Origin: Deinococcus roseus | Lineage (GTDB): Bacteria > Deinococcota > Deinococci > Deinococcales > Deinococcaceae | Reading direction: 5' to 3' | Length of the DNA: 64,000 nt | NCBI RefSeq assembly: GCF_014646895.1 | Contig: NZ_BMOD01000004.1 | Span: 62,001 to 126,000, forward strand | In this document: positions 8,460 through 16,741 of the stretch, in pieces | Layout: the number at the start of each line of letters is the position of its first letter | Position numbering within the stretch: position 1 is the first letter of the stretch | Notes under the pieces: model-generated | What the model saw: only the letters and a program-made list of their open reading frames with translations | Database searches by the model: none | What the model was told of the DNA's origin: nothing | Program-made: the position numbers and the translations under genes

Positions 8460-9807
8460 GGACCACCCCCAGGTCCTGGTCCACCTGCTGCACCACTTCC
8501 GAAACGATTTGCAGGGCTTCACGAAGCTGGTCTTCGGGGATGTCCAGCTGGGGCAGGAAGCGAATGCAGTTGGTGTACAGACCCGCACGGATCACGATGA
8601 CCCCTTTTTGCAGGCTGCGCTTGACCACCTCCACCACGAAATCCGACCAGGGTTCCAGGGTGTCCTGGTCTTTCACGAACTCCACGGCCATCATGGCCCC
8701 GACACCGCGCACCTCTCCCAGGGCTTTGACTTTGCCCTTGAGGGGTTCAAAGATTTCGCGCACCACGGCTTCCACCCGCGCGGCCTGGGACAGCACTTCG
8801 GGGGTGTTGATGTGACGGATGGCCGCAAGGGCAGCAGCGCAGGCCACTGGATTTCCACCGTAAGTGCTGCCCACGCCACCAATGTGCGGTGCGTCCAGAA
8901 TCTCTGCCCGTCCGGTCACTGCACTGATGGGCATGCCGCCCCCCAGGCTCTTGGCACTGATCACCAGATCAGGAACCACACCAGAATGCTCAATGGCGTA
9001 AAGCTTCCCGGTGCGGCCCGAACCCGACTGGATTTCATCTGCGATCATCACGGCCCCTTCACGGGTGCAGATCTCACGGATTTTGCGCAGGAAAGCGTCC
9101 GGCATCGGGATGAAGCCCCCCTCTCCCAGCACCGGTTCAATCACGATGGCCGCCAGGGCCGTCCCATCCACATGGGAAATCAGGGCGTGTTCCAGGTTGT
9201 CACAGCACCACTGCAGGTACGCCTCCTGGGTCATGCCTTTGGGCGTGCGGTACAGGTTGGGCACGGGCACCCGGTAGATCTCTGAAGCAAACGGGCCAAA
9301 ACCCTTCTTGAACAGGGCATACTTGCTGGTCATGCTCATGGTCAGGTTGGTGCGCCCGTGGTACGCCCCCTCAAACACAATCACCCCCTGCCTGCCCGTG
9401 AACCTGCGGGCAAATTTCACGGCGTTCTCCACGGCTTCAGAGCCACCGTTGGCCAGCAGGGTTTTCTTTTTGAAATCTCCGGGCGTGATCCGGTTCAACT
9501 CCTCGCAGAGTTCCAGATAAGGTTCATAGGTCGCCACAATGGAGCACATGTGAATCAGATTCTCGGCCTGCTCCTGAATGGCTTTGACCACAAAATCTGG
9601 TGAATGGCCCACCCCGAGGGTGCCAATCCCCCCGGCAAGGTCGATGTAGGTGTTGCCATCCACATCTTCCACCAGCGAACCTTTCGCACGTTTGATGGAA
9701 ATGGGCATGGCCTGACCAAGTGCGCCTGAAACGTTCTCCACACGGCGCTTCATGGATTCGGTGCTTTTGGGACCCGGGATGGGGGTGTTCAGTTGGATGT
9801 GGGGCAT
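8452..9807 (-). CDS. gabT: Class III aminotransferase, probable 4-aminobutyrate transaminase
   Basis: 451 aa PLP fold-type I enzyme. Motifs include the phosphate-binding GSEAVENAVK, the aromatic-clamp FEGAYHGRT, the Asp in MIADEIQSG, and the PLP lysine in ISAKSLGGGMP. The reaction is transfer of the omega-amino group of GABA or a similar amine to a keto acid, giving a semialdehyde for the downstream GabD. The start at 9807 has GAGGAG upstream. It is separated from potD by 203 bp holding a palindromic repeat element, the only real break in the operon. A paralogue is encoded at 13772-15067. Confidence 0.83.
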   Translation of the reverse strand: MPHIQLNTPIPGPKSTESMKRRVENVSGALGQAMPISIKRAKGSLVEDVDGNTYIDLAGGIGTLGVGHSPDFVVKAIQEQAENLIHMCSIVATYEPYLELCEELNRITPGDFKKKTLLANGGSEAVENAVKFARRFTGRQGVIVFEGAYHGRTNLTMSMTSKYALFKKGFGPFASEIYRVPVPNLYRTPKGMTQEAYLQWCCDNLEHALISHVDGTALAAIVIEPVLGEGGFIPMPDAFLRKIREICTREGAVMIADEIQSGSGRTGKLYAIEHSGVVPDLVISAKSLGGGMPISAVTGRAEILDAPHIGGVGSTYGGNPVACAAALAAIRHINTPEVLSQAARVEAVVREIFEPLKGKVKALGEVRGVGAMMAVEFVKDQDTLEPWSDFVVEVVKRSLQKGVIVIRAGLYTNCIRFLPQLDIPEDQLREALQIVSEVVQQVDQDLGVVRA

Positions 9808-9820
9808 GGTTTCTCCTCAA

Positions 9821-9944
9821 GAGCCGAGGGCCGAGGGCCGAGGGCCGAGAGCAACAACACAGCTCTCTCCCAGGACCTACGGATTCATAAGTTGCAAAAG
9901 CGAAAGCTTCCATGCCCTCGGCCCTCGGCTCTGGGCCCTCGGCA
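9821..9944. repeat. Inverted-repeat element A with GCCGAGGGCC ends
   Basis: The left end contains GCCGAGGGCC-type units repeated in tandem (9823-9850). The right end (9914-9944) carries the reverse-complement units CCCTCGGCCCTCGGC and GGGCCCTCGGC. The interior of about 60 bp is unrelated to coding sequence. The RNA could fold into a long GC-rich hairpin. It lies between potD and gabT, 14 bp upstream of the gabT start, and resembles element B at 50847-51009. It is probably a dispersed miniature repeat of this genome. Confidence 0.7.
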
Positions 9945-10010
9945 CTGACGCTTTCCTTCAGTGACCTTCAACGCATCCTGGAGGCGGAATGCAAGCCGTA
10001 AGCGGCGTCA

Positions 10011-11051
10011 TCACCGCGACTTCACTTCGGTCCAGACCTCGTCATAGAGCCTGTTGTCTTTGCCCAGGTCAATGATGTATTTGAGGTTCTTGATTTCTGC
10101 ATCCGAGGGATAAATGGCCGAATTCTTGCGGTCTTTGGGATTGATGTAAGGCAGAGAGGCCTTGTTGGGGGTGGCGTACTGGATGAAGTTGGAAAGCTGC
10201 GCTCCAACTTTGGCGTCCAGCAAATAGTTGATGAACTGCATGGCAGCGTCCTTGTTGGGGGCTTTGGCCGGGACCATCAGGGAGTCCACCCAGATGCTTC
10301 CGCCTTCTTTGGGCAGGGCAAACCCGACTTTGGGGCTTTCGGTCATGGCGCGGGCAGCGTCTCCGTTGTAGGCCACGGCCATGGCCACCGTTCCGGCCAG
10401 CACCTTGTTCTTGCCGATCACGTTGGCATCAAAACCCAGGAAGTTGGGGTTTTTCTTGGTGTCCAGCAGCAGTTTTCCCGCAGCTTTGACCTTGGCAGGA
10501 TCCACGGTGTTGATATCCACACCCTGATAGCCCAGGGCAATGGACATCATTTCCCGGATCGAGTCGAACATCACGAATTTTTTGGTGGCCTGTTTGGGGT
10601 CAAAAAGCACGGCCCAGCTTGTTGGAGGGGTCTTGATGATGTCCTTGTTGTAGACCAGTCCGATGGTGCCCCACTGGTAGGCCACCGAGTATTTGTTGTT
10701 GGGATCAAAGGGCAGTTTCTTGAATTTGGGGTCCAGATTTTTGATGTTGGGGATCTTCTTGAGGTCCAGAGGCTGCACCAGCTTGAGGTTGATCAGGGTG
10801 GGCACAATGAAGTTGGAGGGCACGATCACGTCGTACTGGCTGACCCCTCCGGCCTGCAGTTTTGCCACCATTTCCTCGTTGGATTCGTAGAGGTCCAGGC
10901 GCACCTTGATGCCGGTTTTCTTCTCAAAGTCTTTCAGGATCTGGGGGTCGATGTATTCAGACCAGTTGTAGATGTGGAGTTCTTTCCCGGCTGCAGAGGC
11001 AAAACCAGAGACCAGGGCAAGGCCAATCATCCATGTGTTGAGCTTTTTCAT
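10011..11051 (-). CDS. potD: Spermidine/putrescine-type ABC transporter, substrate-binding protein
   Basis: 346 aa with a cleavable signal peptide (hydrophobic about 7-19, cleavage near ASAAG). The mature start KELHIYNWSEYIDP and the following EKKTGIKVRLDLYESNEEMVAKL are hallmarks of the PotD/PotF family. The Trp and acidic residues there are the kind that bind polyamine amino groups. It delivers substrate to PotBC-PotA. The start has AAGGAGG upstream and overlaps the potC stop by ATGA. Being last of the four transporter genes is usual for potABCD. Confidence 0.9.
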   Translation of the reverse strand: MKKLNTWMIGLALVSGFASAAGKELHIYNWSEYIDPQILKDFEKKTGIKVRLDLYESNEEMVAKLQAGGVSQYDVIVPSNFIVPTLINLKLVQPLDLKKIPNIKNLDPKFKKLPFDPNNKYSVAYQWGTIGLVYNKDIIKTPPTSWAVLFDPKQATKKFVMFDSIREMMSIALGYQGVDINTVDPAKVKAAGKLLLDTKKNPNFLGFDANVIGKNKVLAGTVAMAVAYNGDAARAMTESPKVGFALPKEGGSIWVDSLMVPAKAPNKDAAMQFINYLLDAKVGAQLSNFIQYATPNKASLPYINPKDRKNSAIYPSDAEIKNLKYIIDLGKDNRLYDEVWTEVKSR

Positions 11052-11839
11052 TGTGACTTCCTCCTTGAAAGACGCTCTGCGAAGAGCACCAGAATGACCG
11101 TGACCAGAAAAACCAGGGTGGAAAGGGCGTGAATTTCGGGGGTGACCCCCCTGCGCACCGAGGCGTAAATGAAAAGGGGCAACGTGGTGCTGGTGGGTCC
11201 AGCCGTGAAGAAACTGATCACAAAATCGTCCAGCGAGAGGGTGAAGGCCAGCATGGCCCCGGACACGATGCCAGGAGCCAGCAGGGGGAGCAGCACCCTT
11301 CTGAGCACATCGGCGTTGCTGGCATACAGATCGCGGGCCGCCTCTTCGAGGTCGCGAGAGAACACCTTCATGCGGCCCTGCACCACCAGCGTCACAAAAG
11401 CCACCTGAAAGGTGACGTGCCCGATGATCATGGAGGGCATGCCCAGCTCAAATCCGCTGAATGCCGCCCGCACCAGACTGAACCCCACCACCAGAGAGGC
11501 TGCAAGAATGATGTCCGGGGTGACCACGGGCAGGTAAAGCACCGTGCTGAAAAAATTCTGTGCCCGTTTTCCCCAGGGGTAGCGCTCCAGGGCAATCGCC
11601 AGCATGGTCCCGAGCACCGTGGCGATCAGGGTGGAGACCACGGCCAGAAAGAGGGTGTTTCTGGCCGCTTCCATGATGTCCTGGTTTTGCAGCAGTTTGC
11701 TGTACCAGTCCAGCGTGAAACCCTGCCAGACCATGCCGTATTTGGCCCGGTTCACCGAGTAGATGCCCACCGCCAGCATGGGGAGGTACAGGAAGGCCAG
11801 GGTTGCCAGGGCAATGCCAGACACCAGATGCCGTCTCAT
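11048..11839 (-). CDS. potC: Spermidine/putrescine-type ABC transporter permease
   Basis: 263 aa, about six membrane segments. The cytoplasmic EAA-type loop is visible as EEAARDLYASNADVLRRVLLPLLAPGI near residues 165-190, which docks on the ATPase. Length and topology match PotC/YdcV permeases. It forms a heterodimer with the adjacent PotB and is coupled by ATGA to both potB and potD. Confidence 0.9.
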   Translation of the reverse strand: MRRHLVSGIALATLAFLYLPMLAVGIYSVNRAKYGMVWQGFTLDWYSKLLQNQDIMEAARNTLFLAVVSTLIATVLGTMLAIALERYPWGKRAQNFFSTVLYLPVVTPDIILAASLVVGFSLVRAAFSGFELGMPSMIIGHVTFQVAFVTLVVQGRMKVFSRDLEEAARDLYASNADVLRRVLLPLLAPGIVSGAMLAFTLSLDDFVISFFTAGPTSTTLPLFIYASVRRGVTPEIHALSTLVFLVTVILVLFAERLSRRKSQ

Positions 11840-12741
11840 ACGAGGTCCACCTCGGTGGCGCGGGTGCGGTAAATCCTTAAAGCCACCAGGGTCAGCAGCA
11901 TCAGACCCAGTGCGATGGCTGCAGCAAACGGCCAGTCCCGACTGGCCCCGAATTGTTGCTGGATCAGGTTGCCCACCAGCAGGTATTTTGCGCCTCCCAG
12001 CAGGTCAGGCACCACGAACATGCCCATCGCAGGAATGAAGGTGAGGATCACGCCCACGGTCAGGCCAGGGAGGGTCTGGGGCAGGATGCCCTGCATGAAC
12101 ACCCGCACCGGGTGGGCGTACAAATCCTGTGCAGCCTCCACCAGATTCCAGTTGAGGCGCTCCACACTGCTGTAAAGCGGCAAAACCACGAAAGGCAGGA
12201 AAGCCGAAACCATCCCCAGATACACCGCAAAGGCGCTGGGGTAAAGGGCATCTCCAGGGGTGACCAGATGCAGGGCAGCCAGCAGCTTCACAAAAGGAGA
12301 TTCTGGGGCCAGCAGCAGAAACCATGCGTAGGTGCGGATCACCAGGTTGGTCCAGAACGGAATGATCACCAGGGTCAGCCACAGGTAACGGGTGCGTTCA
12401 GGACGGGTGGCAATGAAAAAAGCCAGTGGGTAGGCCAGCAGCACAGAGCACAGGCTGGTCACCCCAGCCACCAGCACAGAGCGCCAGAGGATCAAAAGGT
12501 AATCCGGGCTCCAGCCAAACAGCCCGAAGCCCAGTGCCCGCTTGTAGTTTTCGGGACTGAAGTTCCAGACGATGTCTCCGTAGGTGCCGCGTTCTGCAAA
12601 GCTGACCACAATCAGGACCAGTCCGGGCAACACCAGAAAACCCAGCAGCCACAAAAGCGCCGGGAGCAAAAACACCATGCCTCTCCGGCGCAGGCTGCCC
12701 GCAGAGGTGAGTTCGCCGTACCAGACCAGCACGTTTTTCAT
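11836..12741 (-). CDS. potB: Spermidine/putrescine-type ABC transporter permease
   Basis: 301 aa with about six membrane segments. The EAA loop is visible as VEAAQDLYAHPVRVFMQGILPQTLPG. The first hydrophobic helix (MVFLLPALLWLLGFLVLPG) matches PotB/YdcU. The start at 12741 is chosen because it overlaps the potA stop as ATGA; an in-frame upstream start at 12858 would lie deep inside potA. Partner of PotC. Confidence 0.9.
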   Translation of the reverse strand: MKNVLVWYGELTSAGSLRRRGMVFLLPALLWLLGFLVLPGLVLIVVSFAERGTYGDIVWNFSPENYKRALGFGLFGWSPDYLLILWRSVLVAGVTSLCSVLLAYPLAFFIATRPERTRYLWLTLVIIPFWTNLVIRTYAWFLLLAPESPFVKLLAALHLVTPGDALYPSAFAVYLGMVSAFLPFVVLPLYSSVERLNWNLVEAAQDLYAHPVRVFMQGILPQTLPGLTVGVILTFIPAMGMFVVPDLLGGAKYLLVGNLIQQQFGASRDWPFAAAIALGLMLLTLVALRIYRTRATEVDLV

Positions 12742-13775
12742 GAGGTCACCTCCAGCGGAACCAGGGCCTCTGCTGGAAAGTGCACGTAAATGTCCTGCCC
12801 CACACTCAGGTGCTGGTGGGGAGGGGTGCGGACCCGCAGGTCTTCCCGGTCCAGCCACACCTCAAGGTAAGACCCCCGGTACACCACATCCCGCACTTTA
12901 GACGGGAAAGTGTTAACCAGGGGCGGATCTTCACAGAGCTGCACCCGTTCCGGGCGGATCACCAGCATGCCGTCTTTCCAGGCGGGAATGCTGTCCAGTT
13001 GCAGGCGTCCAAAGGCAGTGGTGGCCGTTTTCTGTTCGATTTTGGCCTGAATCACATTGGCCAGACCCAGAAACTCTGCCACAAAGCGGCTTTTTGGGGT
13101 GGCGTACACCTCTCTGGGCACCCCGACCTGTTCCACAGCCCCTCTGCGCATCACAGCAATGCGGTCTGACACGCTCATGGCCTCGTCCTGGTCGTGGGTG
13201 ACCAGAATGAAGGTGGTTCCCAGTTGGTGTTGCAGGCGGCGCAGTTCCACCTGCACTTCTGTGCGCAGTTTGGCATCCAGTGCACTCAAAGGCTCATCCA
13301 GCAACAGGACTTCGGGCTCGTTGACCAGGGCACGGGCCAGGGCCACACGCTGCTGTTGCCCCCCGGACATCTGGTGGGAATGCCTCTGGGCAAACTCTGT
13401 CAGGCGCAGCATTTCCAGGGCGTTCTTGACCCTTCTGTCCACCTCTGGGCCAGAGACCCGCTTGCTGCGCAGCCCGAAAGCCACATTCTCATAGACGTTC
13501 AGGTGCGGGAAAAGCGCGTAGGACTGAAACACCGTGTTGACAGGCCGCTGCATGGCGCTTTTCTGGGAGATGTCCTGACCGTGCAGCAAAACTTGCCCTC
13601 TGTCTGGAATCTCAAAACCCGCAATGATCCTCAGCAAGGTGGTCTTGCCACACCCTGAAGGCCCCAGCAGCGTGAAAAACTCTCCCGATTGGATGTCCAG
13701 ATTGATGTTCCCAAGGGCTTCGACACCTGCAAAGGATTTGTTGATGTCCTGCAATCTGAGTCCCTGTACGCTCAT
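12738..13775 (-). CDS. potA: Spermidine/putrescine-type ABC transporter ATPase
   Basis: 345 aa. It has Walker A GPSGCGKTT near residue 40, signature SGGQQQR, Walker B VLLLDEPLSALD, and the switch His in ILVTHDQDEA. A C-terminal TOBE-like domain (about 260-345) is present as in PotA/FbpC importers. It powers the PotBC channel. It overlaps both neighbours by ATGA, so the stoichiometry of the whole importer is translationally linked. Confidence 0.93.
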   Translation of the reverse strand: MSVQGLRLQDINKSFAGVEALGNINLDIQSGEFFTLLGPSGCGKTTLLRIIAGFEIPDRGQVLLHGQDISQKSAMQRPVNTVFQSYALFPHLNVYENVAFGLRSKRVSGPEVDRRVKNALEMLRLTEFAQRHSHQMSGGQQQRVALARALVNEPEVLLLDEPLSALDAKLRTEVQVELRRLQHQLGTTFILVTHDQDEAMSVSDRIAVMRRGAVEQVGVPREVYATPKSRFVAEFLGLANVIQAKIEQKTATTAFGRLQLDSIPAWKDGMLVIRPERVQLCEDPPLVNTFPSKVRDVVYRGSYLEVWLDREDLRVRTPPHQHLSVGQDIYVHFPAEALVPLEVTS

Positions 13776-15067
13776 ATCACCCCACTGGCCGCCATCATGG
13801 CTTCATCGAGAAGGTTTAAACCACGCTGTACATCGGATAAATTTGCAGTCACAGGCACCAGAACCCGGATCACCGATCCGTGCATTCCAGCCTTCAGAAG
13901 CAAGAGGCCCTTTTCACGCGCAATCTCAACAATGCGCTGGGTGAGGGCCGCGTCGGGGGTGCGACGCTCTCTATTTTGCACGATTTCCAGGGCCATCATG
14001 GCCCCAATCCCACGCACCTCTCCAATGAAAGCGTGTTTTTCAGCCAGCCTGTGAAATTCTTCCTGAATCAGGGAACCCAGCGCAGCGGCCTGGGAAAGCC
14101 CGTCTTCTTCCAGAATGTCCAGCACCGCCAGACCTGCAGCACAGGCCAGAGGGTTTCCGGCGTAAGTTCCGCCCAGTCCTCCGGGAGCAGGCGCGTCCAT
14201 CACCTCTGCACGGCCAATCACGCCCGAGAGGGGCAAACCTCCTGCGAGACTCTTGGCCACGGTGATCAGGTCAGGAACCACGCTGGAATGCTCCATGGCA
14301 AACATCTTCCCGGTGCGTCCAAACCCGGTCTGCACCTCATCTGCAATGAGCAAGAAACCGTACTGGTCGGCCAGTTTGCGAAGCCCTTGCAGGTAGGTTT
14401 CTGGAATGGGAATGAAACCCCCTTCTCCCAGCACCGGTTCAAAGAGGATGGCTGCAATCCGACTGGGATCAATGGTGGTCTGGAACAGCTCTTTCAAGGC
14501 TTCCAGTGCTTTTTCGGCATCCCAGCCGCGGTAAGCGTGGGGCACCGGAGCATGGTAGACCTCTGGTGCATAAGGCCCGAAATTCTGCTTGTAGTAGGCG
14601 GCTTTCCCGGTCAGGCTCATGCCCAGCAGGGTGCGCCCGTGAAAAGAGCTGGTCAGGCTGATGATGGCCGGTCTGCCCGTGTAGGATCTGGCGATCTTCA
14701 CAGCGTTTTCCACAGCCTCTGCCCCTGTGGTCAGGAAGATGGTTTTCTTCTGGAAGTCTCCGGGGGCCAGGGCATTGAGCCTTTCAGCCAGTTTGATGTA
14801 AGGCTCGTACATGGCCACCTGAAAGCAGGTGTGCGAGTAGCGCTCCAGTTGTGCCTGCACGGCCTGAACCACCCTGGGATGGCTGTGCCCCACATTCTGC
14901 ACCCCGATGCCTCCCACAAAATCCAGGTATTCCTTGCCGTCCACATCCCAGAGTTTTGCCCCTTCTGCACGGGCAGCAAAAATGGGATGGGCGTTGCTGA
15001 CCCCTCTGGGGATGTGCTGGGTTCTCAGGTCCAAGAGGTGCTGGGTTCGCGATTCGGCTCGGGTCAC
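13772..15067 (-). CDS. Class III aminotransferase, GABA/putrescine type
   Basis: 431 aa PLP enzyme. It has a TGAEAVENAVKIARSYTGR phosphate-binding region, SSFHGRT, LIADEVQTGFGRTG, and the PLP lysine in VAKSLAGGLPLSG. It is a paralogue of the aminotransferase at 8452-9807 and probably acts on another step or amine of the same route, for example putrescine versus GABA; sequence alone does not decide. First gene of the catabolic operon. The start is GTG at 15067 with TTGGAGG about eight bases upstream. It overlaps potA by ATGA. Confidence 0.8.
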   Translation of the reverse strand: MTRAESRTQHLLDLRTQHIPRGVSNAHPIFAARAEGAKLWDVDGKEYLDFVGGIGVQNVGHSHPRVVQAVQAQLERYSHTCFQVAMYEPYIKLAERLNALAPGDFQKKTIFLTTGAEAVENAVKIARSYTGRPAIISLTSSFHGRTLLGMSLTGKAAYYKQNFGPYAPEVYHAPVPHAYRGWDAEKALEALKELFQTTIDPSRIAAILFEPVLGEGGFIPIPETYLQGLRKLADQYGFLLIADEVQTGFGRTGKMFAMEHSSVVPDLITVAKSLAGGLPLSGVIGRAEVMDAPAPGGLGGTYAGNPLACAAGLAVLDILEEDGLSQAAALGSLIQEEFHRLAEKHAFIGEVRGIGAMMALEIVQNRERRTPDAALTQRIVEIAREKGLLLLKAGMHGSVIRVLVPVTANLSDVQRGLNLLDEAMMAASGVI

Positions 15068-15096
15068 AAAGGAACCTCCAATGTAGCTTGTATGAC

Positions 15097-15130
15097 ATTT
15101 AAACTACCTGTCTAGATGGTTACAAACCAT
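15097..15130 (-). promoter_or_regulatory. Candidate promoter and operator of the amine operon
   Basis: In the 83-bp gap before the first aminotransferase, the minus strand offers -35 TTGTAA (15120-15125), 17 bp, and -10 TTAAAT (15097-15102). A perfect 6-3-6 palindrome, ATGGTT-ACA-AACCAT (15116-15130), covers the -35. A related GGTTACA lies at 16643-16649, between the -10 and start of the pucR-type gene. A PucR-type activator site is a reasonable guess. Confidence 0.45.
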
Positions 15131-15150
15131 GTGTTTTGAGCACAAAAATT

Positions 15151-16641
15151 TCAGGGTTTTTTGGAGGTTTCATACAAAAGGTGCGCAGCCAGTTGCAACC
15201 GGAAACGCAGCTGCACGTCTTCGAGGTCCCAGCCTGTGGCTTCCTGAATCCGTTCCAGACGGTACCTGAGGGTGTTGATGTGAACCTGCAGGGTGGCCGC
15301 TGTTTTCTTGAGGTGAAACCCCTCACGCACAAAAGCCAGCAGGGTGTTTTTCAGGTCTTCTTTTGGAAGGGCAGCGAAAAGGTCCTCCAGAAAAGCCGCT
15401 CTGGCGGCCCGGTCCCCTCCCAGCACACGAGGAATCAGCAGATCAGCATACTGGTGCAACTGGCCCTCTTTCAGGTAAGGCAGCATGATTTGCAGGTCCT
15501 GATAGGCCAGACCCACCTCAGAGAGTCCCTGATGCACCCTGGAAAACGCAACACTGGTTCCTGTCCGTTGCAGTCTGGTCCAGAGCTGCTCTGGAGGCTG
15601 ATCTTCGGGCAACACGAACACCACATGGTTCTGCTGCAAACTGAGAAGCTGCGGTGCAGCACAGCTTTTGAGCACATCCCTCAGGTCTGCAGCCAGCACC
15701 TCTCTGGACTTGAAAGCCGCTTCAGACAGCGGGACTGCAGTGTGAAGCTGCAAGGCACCCAGACGGAATTTCAGGTCTTTTTTGAACCCCAGACGGGCTG
15801 CCCGTTCCACCACCTGCACGGACATGCTTTCTGAAGCGTCCAGCAGGGATTCAAAAAAAGCGTAACCCAGACGGGCTTCCTGCAAACTGAGGGCACGTTC
15901 ATGCACGATCTGCAACGCGGCCACCACCGAAGCGTGCTCTGCTGCCCGCACATCCAGTTCAGACAGTGAACCCTGCCCCCCACGCACCACCACCCAGCCT
16001 GAACGCTGGTCTCCCACCCGGATGGGGGCCACCACACTGTCTTTTTCCAGAGCAGCCCCTTTCAGGCTGAAGGCCATCTCTGGCACCTGAAATCCCTGAT
16101 GCCTTGGAAAGGCACCCAGCACTTCCCCACCTGCGCCCACAAAAAGCACTTCCCGGTCCAGCAGTTCGGACAGCACCCGTGCCAGTTCTGTAAACCCGGC
16201 CAGCGTGGACACCGCCTGGGTCAAAGCCCTATGAATCTGTTCAGAACGCTCCAGCAAAGCATAATGCTCCCTCAGAAGCTCTTTGTGGATGGCCTCGGTC
16301 AGCACCCCAAAAGGGATTTCCCAGGGAAGCTCAAAGGCAGCCAGACCGCAAGCCTGGGCTTCTTCTCTGGCCACTTCCGGGAAATGCTCAAAAAAATGCG
16401 GGACAGCCAGCGCAATGCCCACGGGTTTTCTTTCCGCAATCCGCCGGATGAAAGGCCGCAATTCCTCCGGGTCATGCGGCCAGGTGTACCCGGTGGTCAA
16501 AAGCAGTTGCCCCTCCTGAATCCAATCCCAGGCATTGGGAATGTCAATCACCGCCACCCAGCGGACCTCCTGTTCCAGCGACACCCGGGTGACCGGCCTG
16601 AAGCGAAAAAGGTTCAAATCCAGCAGATGGGAAAGCTTCAT
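15151..16641 (-). CDS. PucR-family transcriptional regulator
   Basis: 496 aa. The N-terminal PucR domain (about 1-125) reads VTRVSLEQEVRWVAVIDIP...WIQEGQLLLTTGY, typical of regulators of purine, allantoin or GABA genes. A middle sensor region leads to a C-terminal helix-turn-helix (LKKTAATLQVHINTLRYRLERI, about residues 445-470). It lies directly upstream of the amine operon in the same direction and is therefore its probable regulator. A -10-like TAAAAT lies seven bases before the ATG, suggesting a leaderless transcript. It diverges from a lyase gene. Confidence 0.85.
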   Translation of the reverse strand: MKLSHLLDLNLFRFRPVTRVSLEQEVRWVAVIDIPNAWDWIQEGQLLLTTGYTWPHDPEELRPFIRRIAERKPVGIALAVPHFFEHFPEVAREEAQACGLAAFELPWEIPFGVLTEAIHKELLREHYALLERSEQIHRALTQAVSTLAGFTELARVLSELLDREVLFVGAGGEVLGAFPRHQGFQVPEMAFSLKGAALEKDSVVAPIRVGDQRSGWVVVRGGQGSLSELDVRAAEHASVVAALQIVHERALSLQEARLGYAFFESLLDASESMSVQVVERAARLGFKKDLKFRLGALQLHTAVPLSEAAFKSREVLAADLRDVLKSCAAPQLLSLQQNHVVFVLPEDQPPEQLWTRLQRTGTSVAFSRVHQGLSEVGLAYQDLQIMLPYLKEGQLHQYADLLIPRVLGGDRAARAAFLEDLFAALPKEDLKNTLLAFVREGFHLKKTAATLQVHINTLRYRLERIQEATGWDLEDVQLRFRLQLAAHLLYETSKKP

Positions 16642-16741
16642 TGGTTACATTTTAGGGGTTTGGCCAAAGGGCAAGGCAAGGGCAAAAAATCCTGTTGCTG
16701 CACAAGCATCTATAGGGTTTTTCTGGCGTTATACTGCTGCA

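Noticed and set aside
15105..15118. A 14-bp string CCATCTAGACAGGT shared with the region after recG (48860-48873)
   Set aside because: Matches of this length are expected by chance in 64 kb, and no further similarity flanks them.
16605..16630. GGTTCAAATCC, resembling a tRNA T-arm
   Set aside because: It lies in the coding sequence of the PucR-type gene and no cloverleaf can be built around it.
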